From Branchipolynoe longqiensis (taxonomy: Eukaryota; Annelida; Polychaeta; Phyllodocida; Polynoidae): a stretch of 64,000 nucleotides of DNA. The position numbers and the translations under genes were made by a program. The stretch covers positions 56,136,917 to 56,200,916 of the forward strand of contig CM059198.1 in NCBI GenBank assembly GCA_030323885.1, given 5' to 3'. Below are positions 22,742 through 33,930 of the stretch, piece by piece; the first letter of the stretch is position 1; each line of letters starts with the position of its first letter. The notes beneath the pieces are model-generated. The model ran no database searches. It had not been told where the DNA came from and saw nothing but the letters and a program-made list of their open reading frames with translations.

Positions 22742-23064
22742 ACAGTATAACCCCGTTAAACCACGCTCGATTAAACTAAACGATCGGTTAATCCAAACTT
22801 TTTTCGGTAGCCTGGAAAAATACTACCATTTATTATATAAAAAAAGTTGGTTAAACCAAAGTTGGTTAATCCAAATTATCGGTTAATCCAAACAAAATTG
22901 TTGGAACCCTGGCCACTTCCGATACGGTTAAACCAAACTTTCATGTGGTTGCAAGGTCATCTGAGACCCCACCAACTTTTTTATTTGATGAATGGTAGTA
23001 TTTTGCCAGGCCGCCAACAAAAGTTTGGCTTAACCGATCGCTTGGTTTAACCGGGTTATATTGT
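22742..23064. mobile_element. TIR element G, copy 1 (pogo/Tigger-like MITE)
   Basis: The left end ACAGTATAACCCCGTTAAAC and the right end (complement ACAATATAACCCGGTTAAAC) are inverted copies. The inverted identity runs on for about 100 bp (ACGATCGGTTAATCCAAAC, AATACTACCATT). The interior is filled with GGTTAAACCAAA/GGTTAATCCAAA words. No transposase. CAGTATAA-like ends are seen in pogo/Tigger elements, but the assignment is an inference. Confidence 0.7.
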
Positions 23065-23164
23065 ATATATATAAAAAAAACAATAATCAAAGTGTCCACA
23101 TACATTGTATATTACATTCATAATGCACCCACAATTTTGCTAAAGCCAAGTCAAAGTCGAAGCC

Positions 23165-23252
23165 AAAGCTTGGGTAAACCAATGATCGGTTAATCCAAAC
23201 ACATTTCTAGGGTCCCTTCAAGTTTGGTTTAACCAGTTTATACTGTATCTAG
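23165..23252. mobile_element. TIR element G, end fragment
   Basis: ATGATCGGTTAATCCAAACA and TGGTTTAACCAGTTTATACTG match G ends and interior. Confidence 0.6.
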
Positions 23253-23346
23253 AACTGGAACAAATAATCGGATGAATAAAGAAGATCAAAACCGGTAAAA
23301 TGGAAATAAGAGAATCTGAATCAGAGAATGTCTGTATACAGTTAAT

Positions 23347-23574
23347 CCAGACGGAAAGGCCGAATGAGTTAGAGCATCTGCATCCCATGTTGGTAGATCG
23401 TGGGTTCGAATCCTGTTCGAGTCAAACCAATGACTTAAAAATTGATACTTCTCGCTTCCTAGCCAGGCACTCACCATGATTAGGATAGGGCAAGGAGCAG
23501 TGGAATGAGGAAGACCAATCATCCGTGATTGAAATTTCCCCTGCTTAAGCAACTAATGTACCAACAACAAAAAT
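23347..23574 (+). mobile_element. SINE-B (head 1 with tail B)
   Basis: tRNA-like head 1, the common body up to GATAGGGCAAGG, then tail B (AGCAGTGGAATGAGGAAGAC to CTAATGTACCAACAACAAAA). Tail A is absent. Confidence 0.9.
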
Positions 23575-23742
23575 TAAAACAGGCAATATGAAAATGTGGT
23601 ATTTTTAGTGAGGGTGCAAATATGCGCGATAAAGAAAGCAATATGAACAAACTGATGAAAAGGTTACATCTTTATTGATTTGTGTGTAAATAAACCTTAA
23701 TGACAAAAAGGCAATATGAAAATGTAGCATTTTGTTGGTGTG

Positions 23743-24233
23743 TATATGAGTCAGCCTCACGAAAGTGGGCCAATTGGGGTAAGTTGTCGGTGTTGAGCAT
23801 TGGATATTGGGGTCAAACTGTATCATTATAGTTTAGCATTGACAGAGGTGTTTGAAAGTCATTAAATGTATCCTGAATGTAAAGGGAGAGAAAATACAAC
23901 AACCTTATTTGTTTCTAGGATAATTTAATATGAAACAAAGAAATGCACTACACTTTAAGAATTGCGACTCTGACATCTGGTAAACTTGTCGGCATCGAGC
24001 ATTGGATGTCGGCGTCAAACTGTATAATTATAGTTTAGCATTGGCAGAGGTGTTTCAAAGTCATTCAATTTATCCTGAATGTAAAGGTAGAGAAAATACA
24101 ACAAGGATAATTCTAGGATGTTTCTAGGATAATTTAATATGAAACAAAGGAATGCACTACACTTTTAGAATTGCGATGCCAACATCTTAAATTGACCACC
24201 AATTGGCCCATTTTCGTGAGGCTGACTCATATA
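23743..24233. mobile_element. TIR element F, copy 1, with internal duplication
   Basis: Inverted ends TATATGAGTCAGCCTCACGA extend through GGGCCAATTGG on both sides (about 35 bp). The interior holds a 202-bp direct duplication: GTCGG-GAGCATTGGAT starts at 23786 and 23988. The single-unit copy is at 52619-52900. No ORF, so non-autonomous. Confidence 0.85.
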
Positions 24234-24234
24234 T

Positions 24235-24720
24235 AGTTTAATACATTAATCAAATCTGTTGTTTGGAATGGTATGATTTTATTCTGGTCATGTGAGAATA
24301 CAGTTGAGTGATTGGTTGGTTGATTGGTGATCGCTTAATGCAGCATTGGCAGCTAATGCGATAGTTACGCATGAAAGTTAATGGCATTTATTTAAAAAGA
24401 AAAATGTGTTAATGACATTTGTATGATCGCATTGAAATGTACAGGAAAGAGGATGATCAGTTATTTACATACAATTTGTATGTAGTCAAGCACTACCTAC
24501 ATGAGCTTGTAGAAGCTCGAGCGGAAGCGGAAGGGGTTAACGAAAGGGGGATTATTGTAATTACCAACATCCAATACCAGTCACAAGTATTAATTTGCAG
24601 CGCTCGGACACATGAGAGAAGGCAGATATAACTAAATAGTTTGATTGAATGGTTGCTCCATCATTGCAATAGGATCTCAATCATCATCATATCATAATCA
24701 GATAACAAAAATAAACAAAA
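24235..24720. other. No gene identified
   Basis: AT-rich. A segment at 24535-24600 (GGGGATTATTGTAATTACC, AGTCACAAGTATTA) recurs near 25240 and 30180-30290 around the large inverted repeat. Confidence 0.4.
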
Positions 24721-24725
24721 AGTCA

Positions 24726-24860
24726 GTGCCACAGAGGCGAGTGAGGCTGGCTCAAATGCGGGTGACTGGTGCCACAGAGGCGAATGAGGCTGGCTCAAAT
24801 GCGGATGACTGGTGCCACAGAGGCGAGTGAGATGGTTCAAATGCGGGTGACTGGCACCGT
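24726..24860. repeat. 43-bp tandem repeat, three units
   Basis: GTGCCACAGAGGCGAGTGAG starts at 24726, 24769 and 24812. Confidence 0.85.
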
Positions 24861-26081
24861 TGTCAAGGAAGGCCTGGCTTCCTTATTGTCCGGAATTGGC
24901 TGTTGGAGTTGGCAAATGCGACTGGGCATATTTCTGAAGCGAGATGAAAGATACAGTTAAGGCATAGGAATAGAGGCAATTAGTGAAATCAGCACTTAAC
25001 CCCTACAATTGACTGAACTAAAGCAAAAACCAAAAGAAAAAATGGTTGGGAGGGTGGGAAATCTGACTTGCTTGGTGACAGTGTTGTGGCGAAGTGAGGA
25101 TTGCATGCAAGTATGTCATATGGGGGTCAGGAAGGCCATGTTAGCCTCGCTCGCAAATTATCAATGTTGCCTCACCAACATATACCATGAAGTGAAGGCA
25201 GTCATGTAAAGCTAATGAGTGAGCGAGAAGGGAACAGGGATTATTGTAATCAGGTTGGAGAGCTTACCTCGATCGGGCTATGGTGGTTAAATACTTCATT
25301 CGACCCCCGGTTCAATTTCCAAGGTCGAATTTTATACAGGATTAGCTAGGAGTTTAAAAAATATAGTTATGGCACACTGAGTTTTGGGAAGTTTTCATAT
25401 TGGAATACATCACTAGAAAGCCAACAATTATATCTAATTTCCTGGATATTCCTAGCACATTTAGTTGGGACCGGATTGAGTAAATTAACAGTGAATATTA
25501 GGAAATAATTCAGTAGTTACACCACATGGCTACAGGACAGAACTGCCCATGATAGAACTGTGTTGGTATAGCCATCAATCTCAAACAATAGAGGAACCTC
25601 CAGCCAACCATGGGGGTATATGCTGGTCTGTGGCCCACTCATATACTTCCACATGCCACTGGAGGAGGTCCTGTGGGGACTGTTGTGCATCATGTAGATA
25701 TATTTTCTGCATCCCAATATATATATGCATAATCAATAATTCACTGTGATTATGCATCTGATGCATAATCACCACAAAGATGGCTTGACTTGCTGGTACA
25801 ACATTAAGAAAAACCTACCTTAAATATTATTGTATTTGATTTATTTTATTGTTTTGACAGCATTTATACATATATACACATATACATATACACACATATA
25901 CATATATTAATAAACACTTTATCGCATTTAAAACAGTATGCATAGCCTCCCAGCTTCCCGGTTCCGAGCCTCCCTCCACCACATCCCAAATATTTGAATA
26001 GAAGTAAAAAGTAATATACAAAAATAAAATAAATCAAATAAAAATGCCAACCACTCACCAAATATATGTTTATATATGGAT

Positions 26082-26360
26082 ACTGTACAACCCTGTTAAT
26101 CCAAGCTCGGTTAAACCAAATGATTGGTTAATCCAAACTTTTTTGGCAGCCCACAAAATACTACCATTTAACATATAAACAAGTTGGTTAAACCAAAGTT
26201 GTTTAATCCAAATTATCAGTTATTCCAAACAGAATTTCATGCCCAGGCCACTTCCGGTACAGTTAAACCAAACTTTCATGTGGTTATAAGGTCACATGAG
26301 ATCCCACTGACTTTTTTATATGATAAATGGTAGTATTTTGTAGGGACCCTAGAAATTTGT
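26082..26360. mobile_element. TIR element G, copy 2, right end missing
   Basis: The left end TGTACAACCCTGTTAATCCA and the interior match G copy 1 (GGCCACTTCCGGTACAGTTA, AAACTTTCATGTGGTTATAA). It is joined to an ATT microsatellite at about 26360. Confidence 0.75.
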
Positions 26361-26730
26361 TATTATTATCATCGTTATTATCATTATTATTAACATTGTT
26401 ATTATCATTATTATTGTCATTATTATTACCATATTATTTTAATTATGATTGGCATTATTTTTAGATTTACATATAAATTCACTTAACGAGACACCAAGAT
26501 CGACACAAATATATATATTTGAACAGATTTATTAAGATCTGAACAAGTAAAATATCATACTTCATATACATATACCTATGTGTATATACATATATAAATA
26601 TTAGATATGCACCTATGTATATATATGTCTATATATACATGCATTCACATCTACATATATGTATACATATATACATATGGATACCTATATATATGACTAC
26701 ATAATTATATATATATATATGTGAATACAT
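26358..26730. repeat. ATT and ATACATAT microsatellites
   Basis: ATTATTATC triplets at 26358-26450 and alternating ATACATAT sequence at 26560-26730. Confidence 0.85.
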
Positions 26731-26864
26731 ACTGTATTTAGAGATGACTGCATCACATGTTGTAGAATGGTCCTCCATTTGACACTGGTAAGTTAACCCA
26801 TGTGTAGTCTGTTTCACTCTCAGACTTATTGCAAGGGGCCTAAGCTCTGACACTTTAACACTTA

Positions 26865-27757
26865 AGGGGCTGTCACATTAGGGTTTTTTGCGGGAGCGAA
26901 TGGCGGCGTAGGAGTGTTAAGTCATATACATCGGCATACGCCGCCATATGCTATGCATACGCTATGCATACGCTACGCATATGCTATGCATACGCTACAA
27001 ATATGCTACGCATATGCTACGCATACGCTACACATATGCTATGCATATGCTATGCATACGCTATGCATACGCTATGCATACGCTATGCATAGGCCATCAT
27101 GTGCCGGCCTATGCCGGCCTATGCTGTTGTAAACCGCCATACGCTTTCTCCTGTCCGTCCGTCCAAATTTGCTGTGCATGCTAACAAAATCTTGACCTAT
27201 GGGAGCGTATGGTTCATACGCTACTCATACGCTACTCATATGCCGGTGTATGCTCCTCGTAAGCCAGTGTACGCTCCTCATACGCTAGGGGTGCATCAGT
27301 GTAGGTTACACATCCGCTCAATTTGCGTCACCGGCGTATCTCTAGCGTATGTAGTGTACGCCTAACCTACGAGTTATGTATGGGAGCGTACTCCTAGCGT
27401 ATGCACAGCGTATGCACAGCATATGCACAGCATATTCCAAGCGTATGCCATAGGTCTCGACATCGATCTTGACTCATACGCTACTCATACACTCATATGC
27501 TATGCATATGCTATGCATATGCTATGCATATGCTACGCATATGCTACGCATACGTTCCATATGCCAATCAAAACTGTCAAAAAATGTCACAGTACGCTCT
27601 CATACGTTCCTCGTATGCTCCTCGTACGCTCCTCATAGGTTCCACATACGCTCAAAACCACCCGAGAGGTCACCAAAGGTCATGATAGGCCGGCACGCAC
27701 AGCTTTTACGTAGGTTTTCAATACGCTCCCGGCATATGGCGTAATGTGACAGGGCCT
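26865..27757. mobile_element. PIF/Harbinger-like element E1 with CATACGC word core
   Basis: Ends AGGGGCTGTCACATTA and TAATGTGACAGGGCCT are inverted. The flanks are TTA (26862-26864) and TCA (27758-27760), a 3-bp duplication with one change. The right arm of the inverted repeat (28201-28260) keeps the same target without the element, which fixes both ends. The interior has no ORF. It is built from CATACGCTATG-like words, in 11-bp register at 26950-27090 (GCTATGCATAC) and again at 27487-27550, with complement-orientation words at 27390-27450. A 3-bp TWA-type TSD is the PIF/Harbinger hallmark; with no transposase present, the superfamily is inferred from that. Confidence 0.8.
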
Positions 27758-28369
27758 TCAGATTTTAACCAAAAACTGCCAAGGAAAGCTTTCACACCTC
27801 AGGTTGCCAGTGGTTCTCTGGGCTGCACCTGAGTGTGAGTGTGTCAGAGCTTATGCCCTTTGAATAGGTGTGAGAGTGGATTGGATTTGGTTTATAAGGG
27901 TCTGTGCACAGTGCACTGCACACACATATTTCTGAAGGCACACACTACACAACAGTCAACTTGCTACTTGCAAATGGATTACCATTGTGAAGGATCTGGC
28001 ACAGTCATCCTTACATTTAGGAACACTGGTAAGTTATTCTTCACCTGATATTGCAATATTATTGATATATTATATATAATACATACATATGTATGTGTAT
28101 ATAAATATATATTCATATAGCTTTAAAAGTATGTGTATGTGTACATGTACCTGTATAACCAAAAATAAATTAAATATAAATGGAATATTATTTAGGGTAA
28201 TGGCAGTGTTTGGTTAAAATCTGAGTGTGAAAGTGTCAGAGCTTAGGCCCCTTGCATTGTTGCAATAAGGCTGATAGTGACACAGACTACATATGGATTA
28301 ACTTAGCAGTAATGAATGGAGGACCACTCTAAGATATGTGATGCAGTCATCTCTAAATACAATATGTAT

Positions 28370-28545
28370 TTATATGCGTATATAGAGTCATGTATATATG
28401 TCTGCATATGTATATATATATATAGATGTATATGAATGTATGTATGTATATGTATATATATATATGTATATATATATATGTATGTTAATATATATGTATA
28501 TGTATGCATATGTATGTATATATATGTATATGTATAACATTTATA
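28370..28545. repeat. TATG/TATA microsatellite
   Basis: TATATGTATG-like simple sequence. Frames rich in Tyr/Ile here are artefacts. Confidence 0.9.
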
Positions 28546-28834
28546 ATAGGCATAGGGGGTTTGGGTTTCGGGGGGGGCATGGGGGGAGAGGAGATGGCAG
28601 CCTATCGGGGCCGGAAATCCTGCCTTCCCGGCACCAGGGTTCCCGGCCTCCCAGCGCCGAGACTCCCGGCACTAGGCCTCAATTCAGATAATATAAATAT
28701 AAATAAAATGTGATAACGAACAATAAAATAAATGAAATATAAATGCAATAATATACAGGGTAAGTTTTTATTAATGTTGCTGTACCAGCAAGAAATGCCA
28801 TATTTGTGGGGATTATGCATCAGATAATTGTATG

Positions 28835-28915
28835 TGTATGTATGTGTATGTGTATGAATGTATATGTATGTATATGTATGTATATGTATATATATGTATG
28901 TATATGTATATTCAT
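28835..28915. repeat. TATG microsatellite
   Basis: GTATGTATATGTATG simple sequence between repeat modules. Confidence 0.9.
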
Positions 28916-29009
28916 TCATTCAATTCTTTATTTCAGACTCATGACTATGATAGTTACATAATTTGGTCCATAGTAGGTAGATATACAAATGGATGTGAAT
29001 AGGATATAA

Positions 29010-29235
29010 GTAATAGTATGTATGTATGTATGTATATGTATGCATATATATGTATATGGATGCATATGTCTGTATAATATATGTATGTATATGTATGTTT
29101 ATGTATGTATATGTATGCATATGTATGTGTGTATGTACATGTATGTATATGTATGTGTATGTATATATATGAATGTATCTGAATGTATATGTATATATAT
29201 GTATGTATAGGTAGGTATATGTATATGTATATCAT
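29010..29235. repeat. TATG microsatellite
   Basis: Same simple-sequence type as 28370-28545, between the first and second copies of the 680-bp module. Confidence 0.9.
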
Positions 29236-30469
29236 TTATAGGCATACAGGGTTCGAGTTTGGGGTGGGAGGAGACGGCAGCCTATCAGCGCAATGAATCC
29301 CGGCTTCCCGCTGCCAGGGTTCCCGGCCTCCCGGCGCCGAGACTCCCGGCACCAGGCCTCAATTCAAATAATATAAATATAAATAAAATGTGATAACCAA
29401 CAATAAAATAAATGCAATAATATACAAGGTAAGTTTAATGTTAATGTTGCTGTACCAGCAAGAAATGCCATATTCGTGGGGATTATGCATCAGATGCATA
29501 ATTACAGTGTTATTTATGAGCAGAGCTTACTGGCCTCCCATCCCCAGGCCTTCCGGCACCGACCTTCCCTTAAATAATATGAATAGAAATAAAAGTGATA
29601 ACCAACAATAAAATAAATCAAATACAATAATATTTAAGGTAGGTTTTTCTTAATGTTGTACCAGCAAGACAAACCATATGTGTGGTGATTATGCATCACA
29701 GCCAATTATCTCTTATGCATATATATATATTGGTATGCAAAAAATATATCTAAATGATGTACAACAGTCCCCACAGGACCTCCCCCAGTGGGCCACAGAC
29801 CAGCATATACCCCATTGTTGACTGGAGGTTCCTCTATTGTTTGGGATTAATGGCTATACCAACAGAGTACTGTCATTGGCAGTTCTGTCCTGTAGACATG
29901 TGTTGTAACGCCTGAATTATTTCCTAATATTCACTGTTAATTTACTCAATCCGGTCCCAACTAAATGTCCTACGAATATTCAGGAAATTCGATATAATTT
30001 GTTGCTTTCTAGTGATGTATTCCAATATGAAAACATCCTAAAACTCAGTATTCCGCAACCATATTTGTGAACCTGCACCTTAATCTTATATACAATTCGA
30101 CCTTGGAAATTGAACCGGTACTCAAATTAGGTACATTTAGCACCATAGCCCGAACGAGGTCAGCTCTCCAACCTGGTAATCACCAATATCCAATAACAGT
30201 CACAAGTATTCATGAAGTGAAGGCAGTCATGTAGAGGTAATGAGGGAGAGGGAAGGGGAAAGGGTTAAGGAAAAGGATTATTGTAATAACAAATATCCAA
30301 TAATAACAAATATTTATGAATTTCCAAACATCGGTGCTAAACAAAGATATCCAACTGGAATAACAATGTTCAACAACGCCCCCCCCCCCCGCCCAAAACC
30401 ACCCAAACAAAACCCCAAACCCAATAACACAGGACTTTACACAGTTTGTTTGTCTAGCAACGGTTATAA

Positions 30470-31075
30470 TATATCACAGCACAGCATCTGGGAGAACTGG
30501 ATGATAGGTCTTGGCCCACCAACTGGGCTGCCCCAAGGGAATAACCTGGACCACCCTCAGTAGGTAACAAAACAACCACAAACCATCAAAAACAGAGACT
30601 CCCGATCTGAAAAAATACAAAAATATATATGTAAAGAAGGGAGACCCTGAAAACACCCTGGAGCAAAACCCCAGAAGGGCATGTGATAGGTCACGGCCCA
30701 GAAACTAGGCTGTCCCAAAGGGGCAATCTGGAACACCCTCAGTAGATAACAAGCACCTACAAAATATGGACAAGCCTAAAAATGTAGAGTAGGCTAGTTC
30801 ATAAGTAGCAACAAAACATAGAACTAAAACCCAAAAAACTAATATACTATTCCTACCCACTACAAGCGTGATCAGAAAATAAAAACAATAATCACCATGT
30901 ACCTGCTACGATGTGAGAAACAAAAAAATCTTATCACCTCCTACTATGTGATCAGATTAAACCACTACTACAGCTGGCCAGCATTGAAAACAAGCCAGAT
31001 CACTCAATCTTACATAATATGAACTGTACAAACACACCATCAACAAAAGAGAAACCCCAATAAACGGTTAAAACC
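30470..31075 (+). mobile_element. LINE 3' end (copy 3)
   Basis: Matches 230-655: the end of the RT frame (GATCTGAAAAAATACAAAAA), the block GGTCACGGCCCA (the GATAGGTC-GGCCCA segment occurs twice, near 30505 and 30687), GAGTAGGCTAG, and GGCCAGCATTGAAAACAAGC before an A-rich end. Confidence 0.65.
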
Positions 31076-31197
31076 CTTTCCTGGGCTAGACTCTCCGAGT
31101 GAGTGACTTAGTGTATGTGTGGGTGTGTGGGGGGGGGGGGGGCGTAGGCCTACTCCATGTCACCAACTATGGTCATATTCACGGCGAGCTAGACTCG

Positions 31198-31216
31198 ACT
31201 TCTAAGAGTATATATC

Positions 31217-31249
<33 letters not shown>

Positions 31250-31250
31250 C
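31198..31250. repeat. TATA microsatellite
   Basis: TATATATA-type run. Confidence 0.85.
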
Positions 31251-31394
31251 CATCTGCTCTGTGTGGCACACACCGGAAGTGCTGCCAGTGAGCGGCGGGA
31301 GGGGGCGCTGTCACGCTCGGGTGGCGTGCATCTGAGGGTCCATATAGGTGTGTGACGTGGGTTTCTAGCTGGGTAGCCTCCCGGTCCACCTAAT

Positions 31395-32330
31395 CCCAGA
31401 GGCCCGCCTCCCCTCCCCTCCCCTCCCCTCACCTCCCCTCCCCTCCCCTCCCCTCCCCTCCCCTCCCCTCCCCTCCCCTCCCTTCCCCTCCCCTCCCTCC
31501 CCGCCCCTCCCCTCCGCCTGCCACCATCCTCTCCCCTCCCCTCCTCCTCCGCCTTCCACCATCCTCCCCCCTCCCCTCCGCCTCCCACCATCCTCTCCCC
31601 TCCCCTCCTCCTCCGCCTTCCACCATCCTCTCCTCACCCGTCCCTTCCGCCTCCCACCATCCTCTCCCCTCCTCACCCGCCCCTCGCTTCCCTTCAACTC
31701 CCTCCCCTCTCATTCACCTTCCCTCCCTTCCCCTCCTATCCCCTCCCATCCCATTCCATCCCTTCCGCCTCCCCGTACCCCCTCTCCATTCACCTCTCCC
31801 CCATCGCATCCCATCCTCTCCCATCCCAACCCCGCACTGCAACCCACTCACATCCTCTGCTCTCCATTCCCCTCCGTCCCCCATCCCCTCCTCTCCTCTC
31901 CCCTCGCCTCCGCTCGCATCCCCTCCCTTCTCTCCTCTCCCCTCCTCTCCTCTCCTCCCTTCTCCTCCCTCCCCCCCCCCCTCCCCTTGCATCCCTCCCG
32001 TCCCCTCTGCTTCCCTCCTCCCCTCGGTCCCCCTCCGCCTCCACCCATCCCCTCCTCTCCCTTCCCATCCGATTTCTCCTCTCCCATCCCCCTCCTCTCT
32101 CCCCTACCCACCTCTTCTCCTCTCCCCTCCCAATCCCATTCCCATCCCTCCCCTTCCCTCCCAAACCCCTGCCTTCCCAATCCCCCTCCCCTCTACCCTC
32201 CACACCCCGTCTCCTCTCCCCTCCCAATCCCATTCCCATCCCTCCTCTTCCCTCCTTCCTCTCCCCTCCCAATTCCCTCCCAACTACCCTCCCCACCACC
32301 TCTCCTCCCCTTCCCTACCCGTCCCCCACT
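31395..32330. repeat. Homopyrimidine CTCCC tract
   Basis: Roughly 930 bp of almost pure C and T (CCCCTCCCCTCCC, TCCGCCTTCCACCATCC variants). Gly/Arg/Glu-rich minus frames are artefacts. Confidence 0.9.
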
Positions 32331-32384
32331 TCCACTTGTTCCACCACAGTCGCCTGTTGGCAGTGTCACATGGCGTGCTTTATG

Positions 32385-32436
32385 AGTGTGTGACAACGCG
32401 CTCTCATGGTGGCTTTATAGTGATGCCACACTGGCA
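32385..32436 (-). mobile_element. SINE-A tail fragment
   Basis: Minus-strand piece GTGACAACGCGCTCTCATGG, then GCTTTATAGTG. Confidence 0.65.
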
Positions 32437-32439
32437 CAG

Positions 32440-32633
32440 TCTTCCAATTTGGTAGATGGTGGGATTCGCACACACAGGTTTGAACCCTGGTCGAGTCAAA
32501 GCGATAACTTAAACATCGATACTTGTTGCTTCCTAGCCAGGCGCTGGACATTATTAGTATAGGGCATGGACTGGTTGGTTCAGCGTCAGGGTAATGTGAC
32601 TGAGTGGTATATCAGGGCATGGTGCTAACACCA
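32440..32633 (+). mobile_element. SINE-A with head 1, truncated
   Basis: Second half of head 1 (GGTAGATGGTGGGATTCG), body, and the start of tail A, ending in the CACCAT microsatellite. Confidence 0.8.
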
Positions 32634-32760
32634 ACACCATCACCATCACCACCACCACCACCACCATCACTACCACCACCACCATCACCACCACCATCAC
32701 CAACACCATCACCACACTCCTATCACTACTACAGAACCACAACCACACCACCACTCACCA
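32630..32760. repeat. CAC/CAT microsatellite
   Basis: CACCATCACCACCACCACC simple repeat starting inside the SINE tail. Confidence 0.9.
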
Positions 32761-32814
32761 CCAAACACCGACCCACCAGTTACCGTCACCACCCCCAAAT
32801 CCACCCCATGCCCA

Positions 32815-33930
32815 CATATAATATACCCGGTGTTAACCCTTGCCCGACTTGCCCATTAAAGTACCCCAACTCCCGACTGAAGCCCCCTTCCTACCCCCAC
32901 CCCCCCCACCCCATCCCCACGCACCCCCACCTCCCTCCCATCGCACGGCCACCACCACAGTTACCATACCGGGTGTTAACCCTTGCCCGACTTGCCCATT
33001 AAAGTAACCCAACTCCCGACTGAAGCCCCCCTCTTACTCCAACCCCCACCCCCATCCCCACGCACCCCCACCTCCATCCCCATGCACCACCACCACCACA
33101 GTTAACATACCGGGTGTTAACCCTTGCCTGACTTGCCCATTAAAGTAAACCAACTCTTGCCTACCCCCACTCCCTAACCTCAGCCCCTAACAACACCCGC
33201 ACCAGACACCCCAACCACCACAGTTAGCATAGCCTGTGTTAACCCCCGCCACCCCCAAACCCCCCACAAACCTCCACCCCCAGCCCCTACCCCAGCGCCC
33301 CTCCCACACCACAGTTACCATACCATTGCCCGACTTGCCCATTCAAGTAAACCAACTCTCGCCTGAAGCACACCCCTCCCCCAACCCCAAACCGGCCACA
33401 AGCCTCCACACCCAGCCCCTACCCCAGCCCCCCTCCCACACCACAGTTAACATACCATTGCCCGACTTGCCCATTCAAGTAAACCAACTCTTGCCTGAAG
33501 CACACCCCTCCCCCAACCCCAAACCCCCACAAGCCTCCACCCCCAGCCCCTACCCCAGCCCCCCTCCCACACCACAGTTAACATACCATTGCCCGACTTG
33601 CCCATTCAAGTAAACCAACTCTTGCCTGAAGCACACCCCTCCCCCCACCCCAAACCCCCACAAGCCTCCACCCCCAGCCCTACCCCAGCCCCCCTCCCAC
33701 ACCACAGTTAACATACCATTGCCCGACTTGCCCATTCAAGTAAACCAACTCTCGCCTGAAGCACACCCCTCCCCCCACCCCAAACCGGCCACACGCCTCC
33801 ACCCCCAGCCCTCCCCCCCCCCCCACAAACCACAGTTAACATACCCTTGCCCGACTTGCCCATTAAAGTAAACCAACTCCCGACTGAAGCCCACCACCCC
33901 CACCCCATCTCACAAGCCCACCCCCGCCGC
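32815..33930. repeat. 130-bp satellite, about nine units
   Basis: Each unit has a sharply conserved core, GTTAACATACCATTGCCCGA plus CTTGCCCATTCAAGTAAACC, followed by a variable C-rich half. Cores start near 33446, 33577 and 33706. Earlier units have GTGTTAACCCTTGCCCGAC instead. Confidence 0.9.

Larger units (their letters stand above)
25240..27780. repeat. Large inverted repeat, left arm
   Basis: Blocks in the left arm recur in reverse order and orientation at 28200-30190. Outer block 25250-25700 (GGTTGGAGAGC, AGTTGGGACCGGATTGAGTA, GAGGAACCTCCAG) matches 29750-30180. Block 25740-26040 (CTGGTACAACATTAAGAAAA, AATAAAATAAATCAAAT) matches 29560-29710. Block 26720-26864 plus 27758-27780 matches 28201-28345. 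Element G copy 2, AT microsatellites and a PIF/Harbinger-like element are inserted in this arm. No gene is recognised in the arms. Confidence 0.75.
28200..30190. repeat. Large inverted repeat, right arm, with a partly triplicated block
   Basis: Reverse complement of the left arm. One block (CCCGGCCTCC, GCCGAGACTCCCGGCAC, AATGTTGCTGTACCAGCAAG, GGGGATTATGCATCAG) occurs three times here, starting near 28600, 29270 and 29515. CCCGGCCTCC is at 28642 and 29322, 680 bp apart, with TATG microsatellites between them. Confidence 0.75.
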
